Assembly (NCBI GenBank): GCA_028829895.1
Contig: CM054177.1
Location: 73,541,163 to 73,605,162 of the forward strand
DNA from: Sinotaia quadrata
Lineage: Eukaryota > Mollusca > Gastropoda > Architaenioglossa > Viviparidae
DNA length: 64,000 nucleotides
Direction: 5' to 3'
This document shows positions 1 to 12,241 of this stretch, in pieces (the first letter of the stretch is position 1; every line of letters begins with the position of its first letter). The translations under genes were made by a program, and so were the position numbers. The notes beneath the pieces are model-generated. The model did not search any database. It saw only the letters and a program-made list of their open reading frames with translations, and was not told the DNA's origin.

Positions 1-210
1 ATGTTTATCTTTGGCTCTATGTATGCCATTATATTTACTTCTAATTGATATGACGTCATGTTTATCTTTGGCTCTATGTATGCCATTATATTTACTTCTA
101 ATTGATGTGACGTCATATTTATCTTCGTTGGCTCTATGTATGCCATTGTATTTACTTCTAATTGATGTGACATCATGTTTATCTTCGTTGGCTCTATGTA
201 TGCCATTTAG
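1..210. repeat. 57-60 bp minisatellite with CRE palindromes
   Basis: Three full units and a partial fourth begin near 1, 58, 115 and 175. The first two units are 57 bp; the third is 60 bp because of a 3-bp gain (CTTCGTTGG instead of CTTTGG). Units 1 and 2 end in the perfect palindrome TGACGTCA (51-58 and 108-115); unit 3 has TGACATCA. The array is cut by the window edge. The open frame through it is a repeat artefact. Confidence 0.9.
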
Positions 211-349
211 ATGGCTGCTGGGGATGGAATCATTACAGTTGAAAGCATGACTTCGAAACGCCGTTCCTGAAAACGCCAAGAGGAAACAGTACTACGCTTC
301 CTGAAACTTCTAGAATGATACAGGAAAGTATTTCCTTAAATCCGTGTTT

Positions 350-545
350 TAACGTACGGCTACTTTATTGAAATCCGTAATTTGACATATAGCTATTTTA
401 CTGAAATACTGAACTCCGTAATTTAACATAGTGTTACTTTACTGAAATCAATAATTTGACATTAATTAGAGCTACGGTAATAAATTCCATAATTTGACAT
501 AGGGCTACTTTACTGAAATCAGTAATTTGATGTGGAGCTCCCTGA
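350..545. repeat. Degenerate ~40 bp tandem repeat
   Basis: Four to five diverged units share the pattern GGCTACTTTACTGAAATC followed by AGTAATTTGACAT. Unit lengths vary and one unit carries an internal expansion, so this is an old array. Confidence 0.7.
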
Positions 546-1030
546 AGTGTGTGTATATACTTATTATACATATATTCCAAAAGTGAGTGGAAGGTGAGAG
601 AAAGGACAGATGAAACGGGTAAAGGAGGAGAAAAGCTGATGATACGAAGTAGTAGAGATATATCGATAAAACAATAGCTTCACATCTTTACACAATGGTA
701 ATGAAACGATGAATTAATTAGTAATAAACGGTGAATTAATTAGTAACAAACGCAATCTCTGAACGTAATTGAATCAGAAAACGCTTAAGGAAAGATAAAT
801 ATTTTCGTCCAACAGAACATTCGGAAAAAGTATGTGAAAATTTTCAAACATATATCACAGTTAATTCTTTCTGAATTAATTGCATGTTCACGTTAGTGTC
901 ACTCATACTCGTCGGTGATGACATCTTCTATCGAAGACCGTCATTTCAAGAACAAAGAAACTGAGAATTAAAAACATTCACAAGAACATGCTAGAACTAG
1001 AGTAAAGTTACATTAATTTTATATAAAAGG
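546..1030. other. Unique AT-rich DNA
   Basis: No gene, long repeat or RNA signal seen. A short local duplication of a GAATTAATTAGTAA-type motif lies near 710-745. Confidence 0.5.
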
Positions 1031-1069
1031 TGTATGTGTGTGTGATGTGTGTGTGTGTGTGTGTGTGCG

Positions 1070-1143
<74 letters not shown>
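1031..1143. repeat. (TG)n microsatellite
   Basis: TG dinucleotide run of about 110 bp with a few GATG interruptions in its left half. The open frame across it encodes only a His/Thr-type low-complexity peptide and is not a gene. Confidence 0.95.
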
Positions 1144-1146
<3 letters not shown>

Positions 1147-1886
1147 GGGGGAATACAACCAAAGGGCACTAACTCACATATGACTTGATTTGCTGTGCTC
1201 AAAAACATAACTAAAAACTGACAAATCTTTAATCACGTAAGCTTGCGGGGTTTTTCGGTGCAATATTTTAATTTGGACCTTACGTTTACCGTCTGTGCCC
1301 ATTTCGTGCTGGTTCGTGCGTCTTACAAACACTCGGACGAAGGCCTTTTCCAAAGACGTTCCCGAACAAAGTAACTGAGTGCTTCAGACATGCAATCAAG
1401 AAGCATAAGATAAAAATAAATCACATGCATTTGAATGTAGCTGTTGCATGCATGCATTGTTGAAGGGCAAATGAGAACAAACATTGTGCAACATGAACAG
1501 TTGTTTCGAAAATAATAATAATTATAAAAGACTAAAGCGACAACAGAAAATGACGCGCCGAGAACAAAGAGACAATAATAATGAAGTCATTAAAATGTAG
1601 CACTAACTTATGGCATTGCTGGCACCACTTGTTAAAGCTGCCTTGATAAAAATGTGCCTGGCGACATCTTTCATTCCAGTACTTTCAGCAAATGGCCTGG
1701 CATTTAAATAGATCACCCGTTTGCAGAACTAATTATTTTATGGCCGGCAGCCACTTTTCGTTTTTCTTTGTGCTAAGGGTTTACACAATGCAGACGTTGC
1801 AGGAAATGATTATACGCTTTTCAGTCTATTTTATTTTTCATTGCCCAATTTAACATTTTGTACATTTTGGTTGCAGTTCTTGTCGT

Positions 1887-1889
<3 letters not shown>
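1144..1889. other. Unique DNA
   Basis: Non-repetitive AT-rich sequence. Nothing recognisable as a gene or RNA. Confidence 0.5.
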
Positions 1890-1966
<77 letters not shown>

Positions 1967-2275
1967 GAATATGTGCGTGCGTATGAATATGCGTGTGCAT
2001 TCGTGTGTATATGTGTGTTCTGCATTCATGTGTATATGTTTGTGCATTCATGCATATGTGTGTGTGTGCATTCATGCGTATGTGTGTACGTGCATTCGTG
2101 TGTATATGAGTGTGCATTCATGTGCATAGGTGTGTGAATTTATGTGTGTAGGTGTGTGAATTCATGTGTGTAGGTGTGTGAATTCATGTGTGTAGGTGTG
2201 TGAATTCATGTGTATAGGTGTGTGAATTCATGTATGTGTGCGTGTGCATTCGTGTGCATTCATATGTATGTGTGA
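1890..2275. repeat. (AG)n microsatellite followed by TG-rich 22-bp repeats
   Basis: A pure (AG)n run occupies 1890-1964. It passes directly into TG-rich sequence with repeated GTGCATTCATG motifs, and then into about five copies of a 22-bp unit (GGTGTGTGAATTCATGTGTG core, 2129-2235). The frames across it give only Arg/Glu or Ser/Leu repeats. Confidence 0.9.
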
Positions 2276-2770
2276 CCGTATGGAAGGAAGTAGCTATTTC
2301 ACTTCAGTATTCTCAGGATCGCAATTCGTTCACATTGCTTGAAAAATTGCGAAGAATGAAATGTGGCACAGACAAAGATAGAAGTAAGAAAAGTAACCCG
2401 TAGAACGTTTTAAGGAGCAATGAAATGTGAAAGAAAAGTCTAGTGCATTAGTTATTCGACATATTTCTAAAATTTAAATGGCTATATTTTATTGATTTAT
2501 AAAATTACAATCAAATGTATCCAAACCGCTAGGTACGAAGGGATACAATTTATTCGCAACTATAAATATTTTTTTAAACAAAACATTAATTGAAACAGTT
2601 CACTATTAATATATATTAAATTTTGCACGTCAGAATGAATGGAATAAAACGCGACACATCGAAAACGTATAACAGCTCATCGTGAATACTACGTTCATGA
2701 CGTCACTGGAGTGGAGGAAACGTGTCTTTCTTCCCCTCCCTCCTCTACCTTGTTGAAGCCATGGAATTAA
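2276..2770. other. Unique DNA with one CRE palindrome
   Basis: Mostly unremarkable AT-rich DNA. A perfect TGACGTCA lies at 2698-2705, about 80 bp upstream of the candidate exon that follows. Confidence 0.4.
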
Positions 2771-3034
2771 AAGTTAGATTTTTCAGCTTTCAACAAAGAA
2801 ATATTGAGGCACACTTCACTAGGCATTAATCAAAATGGTTCCAACTTCCGTGCAATTTATCACGCCCACATAAATGATGTGATTAACCTTTTCGCCTCGG
2901 AGCAAGCACACCCACAAAGACTGAAGAAATTTCGGAATATTATTCGAAAGAGAAAAAATGTCCACAAAACACAAAGTCGGTCAACGATCATTCATAGCTC
3001 AAAGTACTGTCAAAGGGCTGCTGAAGACTTCTAA
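2771..3034 (+). CDS. Unrecognised open frame with splice-acceptor-like start
   Basis: The frame is open for 87 codons from just after an in-frame TAA to the stop at 3032-3034, with no ATG start. A good acceptor-like sequence (TTAGATTTTTCAG) ends at about 2787, so an exon could begin there and read FNKEILRHTSLG onward. The product would be basic and includes KKFRNIIRKRK, which resembles a nuclear-localisation stretch. Codon use is mixed rather than AT-driven. A minisatellite starts about 50 bp after the stop. I recognise no family. A chance open frame of this length is quite possible in 64 kb, so the call is weak. Confidence 0.15.
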   Translation, partial: KLDFSAFNKEILRHTSLGINQNGSNFRAIYHAHINDVINLFASEQAHPQRLKKFRNIIRKRKNVHKTQSRSTIIHSSKYCQRAAEDF

Positions 3035-3082
3035 GTGCGACTCTTGAAATTAGCAATGTGAAATAGTTTGAGCTACTCTAAT

Positions 3083-3350
3083 ACTGACACTCTCTGAAAC
3101 ACTCGTAGTTAAAGCACTCATGTTTAGACTCTCTGAAACACTCGTAGTTAAAGCACTCATGTTTAGACTCTCTGAAACACTCGTAGTTAAAGCACTCATG
3201 TTTAGACTCTCTGAAACACTCGTAGTTAAAGCACTCATGTTTAGACTCTCTGAAACACTCGTAGTTAAAGCACTCATGTTTAGACTCTCTGAAACACTCG
3301 TAGTTAAATCACTTATGTTTAGACTCTCTGAAACACTCATAATTAAACCT
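3083..3350. repeat. 39-bp minisatellite
   Basis: About seven near-identical units of 39 bp (core GTTTAGACTCTCTGAAACAC) lie at exact 39-bp spacing (for example 3120, 3159, 3198). As 39 is divisible by three, both strands read as a 13-residue repeat. The open frames are a consequence of the array and not evidence of a protein. Confidence 0.95.
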
Positions 3351-3984
3351 TTCCGAAACACTCTGAATTAAACATTTCTGAAACATTCTAAAATAAACAT
3401 TTTTGAAACACTCACAATTAAAACTTTCTGAAACACTCATAATTAAACCTTTCTGAAATACTCTGAATTAAACATTTCTGATACACTCATAATTAAACTT
3501 TCTGAAACACTCTGAATTAAACATTTCTGAAACACACATAATTAAACTTTTCTGAAACACACATAATTAAACATTTCTGAAACACACACATTTAAACCTT
3601 ATTAAAACATACATATTTAAACTTTACTGAAACACACATAATTAAACGTTTTTGAAACACTCAGAATTAAGCTTTCTGAAATGCTCAGAATTGAAACACT
3701 CAGAATTATGCTTTCTGAAACTCTCAGATTTAAACTTTCTGAAATACTCATAATTAAACATTGAAATACTCATAATTAAACTTTCTGAAACATTCATAAT
3801 GAAACCTTCCGATACACTCGTAATTAAACCTTCTGAAACACTAATAATTAAAGTTTTGAAACACACATGATTAAACCTTCTGAAACAAACATAATTAAAC
3901 CTTCTGAAACAAACATAATTAAACCTTCTGAACACACATAATTAAACCTTCTGAAAAACTCATAATGAAACCGTCTGAAACACT
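3351..3984. repeat. Degenerate ~24-30 bp repeat derived from the preceding array
   Basis: Many diverged units of the form TTTCTGAAACACTCATAATTAAAC. They keep the CTGAAACACTC core of the 39-bp array to the left, so this looks like an older, eroded part of the same array with a shorter unit. Confidence 0.85.
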
Positions 3985-4645
3985 CATAATAATGGACAAG
4001 ACGTTTAATAATAATGAACAAGAAATGTTACAATGAATAAGACGTTTGATAATAATGGACAAGAGGTTTGATAAAAATGGGCAAGAAATGTTGCTAATAA
4101 TGGACATGAAATATAATAATAGACAAGAAGTTTGATAATATCGGAATGAAATGTTGCTAATAATCGACAATAAGTTTGATAATGGAAAGAAAATGTCGCT
4201 AATAGTGGACAAGACGTTTAATAATAATGGGCAAGAAATGTTGCTAATAATGGACAAGAAGTTTCATAATATTGGACAGGAAGTGTTGATAATAATAGAC
4301 AAGAAATGTTGTTAATAATGGACAGGACGTTTGATAATAATGGGCAAAAAATTATGCTAATAATCGACCGGAAGTGTGATAATAATAGACAAAAAATGTT
4401 GTTAATAATGGACAAGAAATGTTGCTAATAATGGACAAGAAATGTTGCTAATAATGGACAAGAAATGTTGATAGTAATGGACAAGAAATGTTGCTAATAA
4501 TGGACAAGAAATGTTGCTAATAATGGACAAGAAATGTTGCTAATAATGGACAAGAAATGTTGCTAATAATGGACAAGAAATGTTGCTAATAATGGACAAG
4601 AAATGTTGCTAATAATGGACAAGAAATGTTGATAGTAATGGAAAT
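3985..4645. repeat. 23-bp minisatellite
   Basis: Unit CAAGAAATGTTGCTAATAAT plus GGA, 23 bp. Units are diverged on the left (3985-4400) and almost perfect on the right (4410-4640), a clear gradient from old to homogenised copies. Confidence 0.95.
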
Positions 4646-5409
4646 TAAACTATCGTAAGGTGAGACGACGCACTCAAGCACCTGGCAGCGTTTCATCGAT
4701 ATATCTCTAGAATGAAAGTGCAAGAAATATTCACTGTGCTTACATTAAAACAAACACTGCAAGTCGGCAGAATTTTTCTTTCATAAAATAATGTCAAAAA
4801 CATAAGGCACTTGAAGGGAATCGATTTTGTCTTCCTAGCAGCTGTACATGATCCCGACTGTGAATCTGGACTGAGACGAGTCGCTCTGAAGATGGTGGAC
4901 TATCTTAACGCTAATGGTTCGATGAGGTTAGAAAACATGTTTTAACTGCTGTTTAGTTTACAATGCCTCGCATTACAATGTTCTTCGCTACGGGGTTAGA
5001 TGTATTTATTTGTCTCATTCTGCCCTGTGCTTCTGTCTGGCAGAAATATAAATTCATTGCTATCCCCCCCCCAATAAACAAATAAACAAATAAAATTAAA
5101 ATTAAATACAATTAAATTAAAATTAAAATTAAAATTAAAATAAATAAGCCATCACAAGTCCTGTCCTCTTCCTCCAGACACTTTGGAAAATTGAGAGTCA
5201 ATATACTTATCGTGTGACGTATTCAAACTAAATAATTCAAGACGATTCGTTTTTTGTACTCTTAATATATTCGGCAGTCATCTTTCAGAAATATGCATGT
5301 AAGCTCCGGAAGCAATTGTCTCTCACGAAACTGTAAAAGTTAAACTGTTGCCGTTAAAACAACAGCCCAATGCTTTCAATTTCATTGCTTTAAATTAGCC
5401 TTTGTATAA
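4646..5409. other. Unique DNA with an A-rich simple tract
   Basis: Mostly unique. A C9 run at about 5065-5073 is followed by an A-rich tract of AATAAAC and AATTAAA units up to about 5145, which could be the tail of an old retrotransposed copy. No flanking element was recognised. Confidence 0.4.
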
Positions 5410-5506
5410 GTGAGTATGCATATTGATTGTGAATGTGTGTAGTAGATACGTGTAGTATATATGTATGTGTAGTAGATACGTGTGTATGCGTAGTATATGT
5501 ATTAGA

Positions 5507-5587
<81 letters not shown>

Positions 5588-5760
5588 TAGATATGTGTAT
5601 ATGTGTAGTAGACATGCTTACGAGTGTATCTAGTGTATATGTGTAGAAGATGAGTGTGTGCATGTGTGTATTACTAATATATGTATGTGTCGTACTTGTG
5701 CGTGTTTGTGTGTAGTATGTGTAGTACATGTTGCTTATGTGTATAGTATATATGCGTGAT
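5410..5760. repeat. (TG)n microsatellite with flanking TGTAGTAGATA repeats
   Basis: A (TG)n core at about 5508-5584 is flanked on both sides by degenerate TGTGTAGTAGATATGTG-type units. The frames across it are low complexity. Confidence 0.9.
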
Positions 5761-6384
5761 TATGTAGTTATGATTGTAAAAGTATTATTTTTTACTCTTG
5801 AGAGACTGAATTTTCGATATTTGCCTCTTAGAACACCAAACAGAAATTAAAACAAGAAACATTATATACATTTATCAGAACATTTTCCCGTGGATTTCTC
5901 AAAGTCTTTTGACTGACACGTATATCACTCAACTTTCCCCAACTCCCAGGGAGTCCTTTTCTTTCTTAAGATTTTATGGACACAAAACTTTGATTGACTG
6001 TCAGTGCCAGTCATTGGCTAAATGTATCTTCCAAAGAAAGCTGCAAAGTCTGAAGGTACATTGATTATCTTCGCAAAAGTTCGCAGCGACACCTGTGGTC
6101 CTAAGAGACTAAAAGGATCAGTATGGGATGAATAAAAATGTAACGCCATTATATATATGTCTGCATTTCATGAAATATTTTTTTCTTTTTCCTTATTATC
6201 AATACTACTTACATTTTGGTGAACTTTAAGACGAAATTTCTGTATTTCTAAACAGCATTAAAATTCTGAAACAAAAAATAAAGCACAAATAGTAAAAAAT
6301 ATAACTTTGCAAAAAAAGTAAACATGCTATAATTATGCGATTATTTATGTGTGTGAGTGTGTGTATTTTGTGTGTTATTTGTGT
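5761..6384. other. Unique DNA
   Basis: AT-rich sequence with no gene-like or repeat structure that I can support. Confidence 0.4.
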
Positions 6385-6387
6385 CGC

Positions 6388-6443
<56 letters not shown>

Positions 6444-6453
6444 ATACATTGAC

Positions 6454-6493
<40 letters not shown>

Positions 6494-6515
6494 CTACAGA
6501 GAGAGAGAGAGAGAG
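6385..6515. repeat. Compound (GT)n-(GACA)n-(GA)n microsatellite
   Basis: GT run to about 6443, then GATA/GACA tetranucleotides (6451-6492), then a short GA run (6497-6514). Confidence 0.95.
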
Positions 6516-6785
6516 GTTGTTTTCTTCTGTATTGTACAAGTACATATATATTTTTACTAGATTGATGTAACAAATAAATATTGAAAAAGTCAGAACACCT
6601 TCGATTTTCATAACAGTCTTAAGTGCTTATGCTGGGTGTAGAATTTTTCGTCTGCACATACCTTAGAAAAACAGTGCAAAATCAGTTCCCGTGAACTGTC
6701 ACCGGAAAACCCTTTATCTCCCTTGTTGCTGACTAAATAATGTGTAGACTGTAGACCAACATTAGTTTAACCAGGCTATTTATTT

Positions 6786-8340
6786 TGAAAAAAAGAATTT
6801 GCCAATCCCTATTTCTAAACTTAATTGTTATATAAATTGTTAAATGTCAAAGTGACCCGACCTTGGGCACTGCTGATATTTTAATTGTTAAAGTTGGAAG
6901 TAACAACTATGGTAAAGAATTTGTTAGACTTGCTGATGTAATATAAACCAGTTTTATGTGGATGAGTAGTTTTAATTATCCAGATGTTAAGATTTACAAG
7001 AACGAGACCAGCCAATGGGCTGAGATCAAAAGTTTACCTGCTGTAAATAATTGCATTGTCTAATCACTTTGAAACTGGTGTGGCAAGAGGTCAGTTCATG
7101 AAAGGCAGCCATTAACTTAATGGTGAGTTAACTGACTGATTGAGAGAGAATGGGCTTAGAAGTCCTTCCTGCATTTAGCTATTGATATGTTATACTATTG
7201 CTTTAAGTAGAGATGCATTATGTGAGTAAACTATTATTTCTACATATTGTTAACTAAGATGCTCGTATGTGGTATGCTAAACACATGTTCTTTCTAGTGA
7301 ATACGATCATAAGAGTGATATTTCGTATTTATTATGCTGTACCTGTGTATTTGGCTGATAAATAATGTAGCAGGAAACTGTAAGTTGAGGCTTTAATGAG
7401 AGAAGAATGTAGTTAGAGATGAGTAAACTGGAAACGTAGCATTTGTTCCCTGATTATATTTTCCAGAGAAGAAGCAGTCTTATTTGTTTTACCTGAATTT
7501 CATGGTTTAGTGATTTATAAACTGCTACGACCATGGTAGACTAAAGTTTCTACCCCCAATGTGTAAGTGTAAGGATACACTGCACTCTGTTGATGTATGG
7601 CGGCAAATTATGCTGTCTATATCGTGGAATTTCTGGTACAAGGACGTTACTGGAAATTGCTAGAATTGTTCTGCTTAAGGGGACTAATACATAGAGCACC
7701 CAGATTAGCCTTGAGGGAATAGCAGCTCATCAATGTTCTACAACGTGCAAGAGAAACACGTGAAACTGGTGATTTCCTTGTGACAATAAATTTGTCTTGG
7801 ATACGAAATCACATGAAAGACTATTGCAGCTTCACCTAGGTAAGGTTACGTACAAACTATTATCATTATAATTACTTTAACTCCATTTCTGTTCTCTGAT
7901 AAGAACTATTTTGTGATTTATATTAACTCTAAATTATTTGTTAGGATATAAGGTGGTATAAATATTGAAATTGTTCAAATATGGCTTTTGGAAATATTGA
8001 TGTCAAATAAACTTTTCATTGTATTTGTTATAAGTATATTTCATTTTTGATTTAATAAATTTATTGACTTTCTTATACATATTGATAACCATATGTTGAA
8101 AAGGTTAGGGGGTGGATGGTGGCTCACTAAATATAGATTTATCTTCTCCTTTAGTAAGAAGTTTTCCACCTATGGAAATATTGTGTGACAGTGAATGCTT
8201 GTCTTTAATGTTGTGGAAGAGAGAAAACGTTTAAAGCGCCCGCATATCCACTAAGTAAAAGAGTCGATTTGTGTCTTCTGAAGAATTATTAATAACAAAT
8301 TAAGATTTTCATCACTTGCAATTTGTTATGAATGATTAAA
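6786..8340 (+). repeat. Dispersed repeat family A, copy 1 (longest)
   Basis: About 1.55 kb that aligns by eye, in parts, with four other places in this window. The left end (TCCCTATTTCTAAACTTA at about 6810) matches 33.5 kb and 31.0 kb on the minus strand and 48.2 kb. The block CCAATGGGCTGAGAT (7013-7027) recurs near 48.41 kb, diverged at 57.38 kb, and as minus-strand sequence near 30.72 kb. The block at 7480-8120 matches only 48.53-49.17 kb. The block at 8127-8330, with GAAATATTGTGTGACAGT, matches 57.73-57.91 kb. No convincing coding frame is present. I cannot place it in a named class. Confidence 0.85.
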
Positions 8341-9230
8341 TCATTAATAATAATAATAACCATTAAATAACATCACAAAATGTTTAGCTATTCTAGGTGT
8401 TACATTTTTGTGCCTATGATCAAAGTAGACAGCAATCTGCTATTAATACTCTACATTAGATATGCATGGCATTTGAAACGATTAAACAAAAATACTTAAT
8501 GATATTTTTGTGTTAATATTCATTTGAGCTTGTGTTTTGATTCGTGCAGACGTTAAATGTCATATCACCGAAGTTAAACACCTGATAGTGATGAAACATT
8601 AAAAACGTCTATAAAACTTTTGTTGTTGTTGTTTTTTTAAAATTAAATTAAATATTTAGAATTAAACTGTAATAGAAGACTAAATCAACAAAGTTATAAT
8701 TACACACACACACGCAGACGGATCGTTACAGGTGCACTTGTGCAAAAATAGAGCAAAGACGTTCATTTAAAACTTAAAATCTAAAATAATTAAATTCACT
8801 ATAGCTAATTTTTTGGGGAAAATCATTTGCACAGTTCCTATTTAAACTCCGAGTAAGCTACGTAATTTAGTTAATGCGGTAATTCTAGAACTAGTGAAAG
8901 GGAAAGAAAAAAGGTGATGGTGTTGGTTAAATCCAGTCAAAAGTGATAAATAAACACGTGCGCACTTAAAAATGTATTGAACACCTAAGTAGAAAGAGGT
9001 TACAAAATAATGTCTTATTCTGACCTGCGAGAGAAGCACAGCAAAACGTTAGAGAAACTAACATGCACTAATACTGACTCGAAAATCGATACAGAACTTA
9101 AAGATTAATGTTGTTTACCCAGCTAAACATATTGGCGTTTCATGGCGTCACAGATGCGAACAAAGTCGAATAGAAAGTAAACAAGTGGATTGTCGTCTTA
9201 ATTCTCAAATCTTCTTTTGTGGTCAAACAC
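8341..9230. other. Unique DNA
   Basis: AT-rich, with a short AAT-type simple tract just after the family A end (about 8341-8365) and a TTG run near 8623-8635. No gene seen. Confidence 0.4.
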
Positions 9231-9427
9231 ATACGTAGAAACATACACACACACATTCACCACACACGCTCATAATCACAAATATACACACCCATACCCG
9301 CACACACACATATGGAAATACAGATTAAAAAATAATATTAAGACGTCACGTATGTGAAGATGAGGACAAATTAAATTAGAAAGAAAATAAGAGAATTGGT
9401 TTCTTAATCAGATTAATACATCTATCA

Positions 9428-9464
<37 letters not shown>

Positions 9465-9572
9465 ACTAATATACGTAAATAAAGATACAATTGTATTAAG
9501 ATATTTGATGATGAGATCGAACAAGATCGATTAGAAAGTACAGAAGATATTTGTAACCAGACCAATACTTCC

Positions 9573-9610
<38 letters not shown>

Positions 9611-9720
9611 ACTCACATACACACACACACACACACACACTCAAATACTCTTAACGTCTTTCATACATACATCTGATCATGCACACGCTCACACAAACAC
9701 ACAAACATCATACTGTCAGT
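9231..9720. repeat. Cluster of (AC)n tracts
   Basis: Several CA-rich segments. The purest are 9431-9462, 9576-9609 and 9619-9642, separated by about 115 bp of unique AT-rich DNA. Confidence 0.9.
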
Positions 9721-9854
9721 TATAATATTTTATAGAATAATTACAAATTAGGGTTGTTCTATTACACACAATATATTAACGAGCTGAAAATGAGTCAATG
9801 ACATTTCTTTCAGTAATAGCTGTAAAAAAAGTGCTTACACAGAATACTGTTTTG

Positions 9855-9960
9855 TGCGGCTGTGTCTGGTACCGAACACTGGAGGCGAGGACTTAGCATT
9901 AGCGTGTTTGTGTCTGGTACCGAACATTGACTCGTGAAGGCGAAGTCTTAACATTAGTGA
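9855..9960. repeat. 48-bp duplication, two copies
   Basis: Two diverged copies share GTGTCTGGTACCGAACA, starting at 9862 and 9910, with a common GGCGA-ACTTA-CATTAG tail. Confidence 0.8.
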
Positions 9961-10531
9961 ATATGGATTAATCTTGAGCGGGTTTCACGGTATACGCCTG
10001 CATGAATGCACCACTAGATGGCTCCTTGATCCATAGGTTGGAGACATTCTCGTAAATTATTACACGCCAATACGCGTACAAAGAGACCCGTCAAAATCAT
10101 TTACCACTCAGTATGGAACATACTGCTTTGGTACGCGTTTCTCACCTTCCAGGACATGAAATCTATCTCACATAACAAAGAAAAAAGAAAAGAACTTTTC
10201 TCTTGTTTGATAAGTAAAATATTTCCCTCCCTTTCTCACACTCTCAGTGTGTTCACGTGATGTATCCATATTTGCACTACAGTTTTATCTGCGCAATCCT
10301 TACAGCTGATTCCTGCTGTTCATCACGGCAAGAAAAAGGATTAGTCGAATTGCGCTCAACATCAGTAACTAGGTCCTAGTGTAACGACTGTGTATTAACA
10401 GAACACGCACCAGGGTGACGGCCTGTTAAGCTCGCTTCAGTAAGGGAGACCCAGCAATCTTTTATTCCTTCCTGCTCTCCCCGCCCCACCTCCATCTGAT
10501 GCGCATTCTGTGGTCTCTTGCTGACACATTA
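9961..10531. other. Unique DNA
   Basis: Somewhat higher GC than the surroundings around 10340-10510, including a CCCGCCCCACC stretch. No gene recognised. Confidence 0.4.
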
Positions 10532-10795
10532 CTTTTATCTTTTGGCATATTGTGCGCTTGAGAATTGAACTGGGTGGATTTAAATTAAGCCATTTCCATT
10601 ATTTATATCTTTTGACCATTTGTGCGCTTGAGAATTAAACTGGGTGGCTTTGAGAATATTTATATTATGTTTATCTGTTGGTCTGTTCTTCACTTGAGAA
10701 TTAAACTGGGTGGCTTTGAGAATATTTATATTATGTTTATCTGTTGGTCTGTTGGTCTGTTCTTCACTTGAGAATTGAAATTTGTGGCTTCAAAG
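10532..10795. repeat. 66-74 bp minisatellite
   Basis: Four units share CTTGAGAATTAAACTGGGTG, starting at 10557, 10627, 10693 and 10767. The last spacing is longer because GTTGGTCT is locally duplicated. Confidence 0.9.
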
Positions 10796-10900
10796 CTATT
10801 CACACTATTTTCCTATCGCTCAGGTGTTTAAAAATCATTAAGAATAAAGCAATAAGGTTCATGCTTGTCTGTGACTTAGAATAGTGAAGTGTGTGCACAG

Positions 10901-11004
10901 CTGTAGATACAAATTATAAATACACATAGGACGGATATGTAGAAAAGCCAAACTGTAGATACAAATTATAAATACACATAAGAAAAATATGTAGAAAAGC
11001 GAAA
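10901..11004. repeat. 52-bp duplication, two copies
   Basis: CTGTAGATACAAATTATAAA starts at 10901 and 10953, and each copy ends in ATATGTAGAAAAGC. Confidence 0.9.
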
Positions 11005-11254
11005 CAAACCTGTTAGTTTCTATGGAACAAATAATGTACGTAAAGAACAAAATGGCAACAGTTATTTAGTCATAATTCCGCTGTACATCCACATAGGTAT
11101 CATCCACGTTTTTTTCTTACGTTCTGCGTTTACACAAATCCATCTGACCATCAACGTCTCCCACTATCCATTTCTCTTTTTATTTATTTACCCATCATTT
11201 TTATCTACAAATATGTGTATTTGTCCAATCATTCTTATGAAAGAGTGTCCTTGT

Positions 11255-11460
<206 letters not shown>

Positions 11461-11488
11461 CGCCTGTCTGTTGTATATATATATATAT

Positions 11489-12241
11489 CGGACTTGCTAT
11501 CTTTGTCTACCTACCTAATTATGGTTGCTCCTGTTAAGAAGCATATTGCAAATGCTATCTTCTTATGCTCTACTATAAGCGAGCGAACGACTAAGAAACA
11601 GACATAAATGGTTAAAGAAGTAAATGAAGGGATGAATAAATTAATTCGAAAGACGGCTGCATGGCGCATTCTAAAAATAAATAATTTATTCTCTTGTCAT
11701 TCATACAGGTATCCGCAGATTCGTGAGCTCAATAAACATACTGATTACAATAACTAAATAGATAGATGAGGATTATCGGTCGAGATAAATTGAAATTAAG
11801 ATCTTCATAAATAAAGATGGACACAATTTTAAACATATATACATTAGGGTTAGTTGTAAAATAATTGTTATGAATGGACATGTCAATATATTGATGGTAT
11901 ATAAAGATTACTTGTAAAGAGCGTTTACCCTTTGCTAAATAGTCCTTAGCATGTATAATACTAACTAAGCATTCAATAATAATATACAATACTGAAAAAT
12001 GAAACAGAGTACATAAATAAAAATTAACATACAATAATACATAATGGAGAAAAAACATACAATAGTATACATTACTAAATAAATATAGAGTAATACACAA
12101 TAATTAATATGCACTTATTTACAACACAGCATGAACAATTATACACCCAGCAGAATGAACCTACAGTTATCCTCAATACAGCATAAGCATACAGTTCACA
12201 CACAACACAGAATTAATATGTATCGTACACGCATAGATGTA
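11489..12241. other. Unique AT-rich DNA
   Basis: A long minus-strand open frame crosses 11729-12100, but it is AT-driven (Tyr, Ile, Phe, Asn-rich) and nothing supports it as coding. Confidence 0.4.

Noticed and set aside
3083..4645. CRISPR array
   Set aside because: Repeats are head-to-tail without unique spacers, the DNA is clearly eukaryotic in character, and there are no cas genes.
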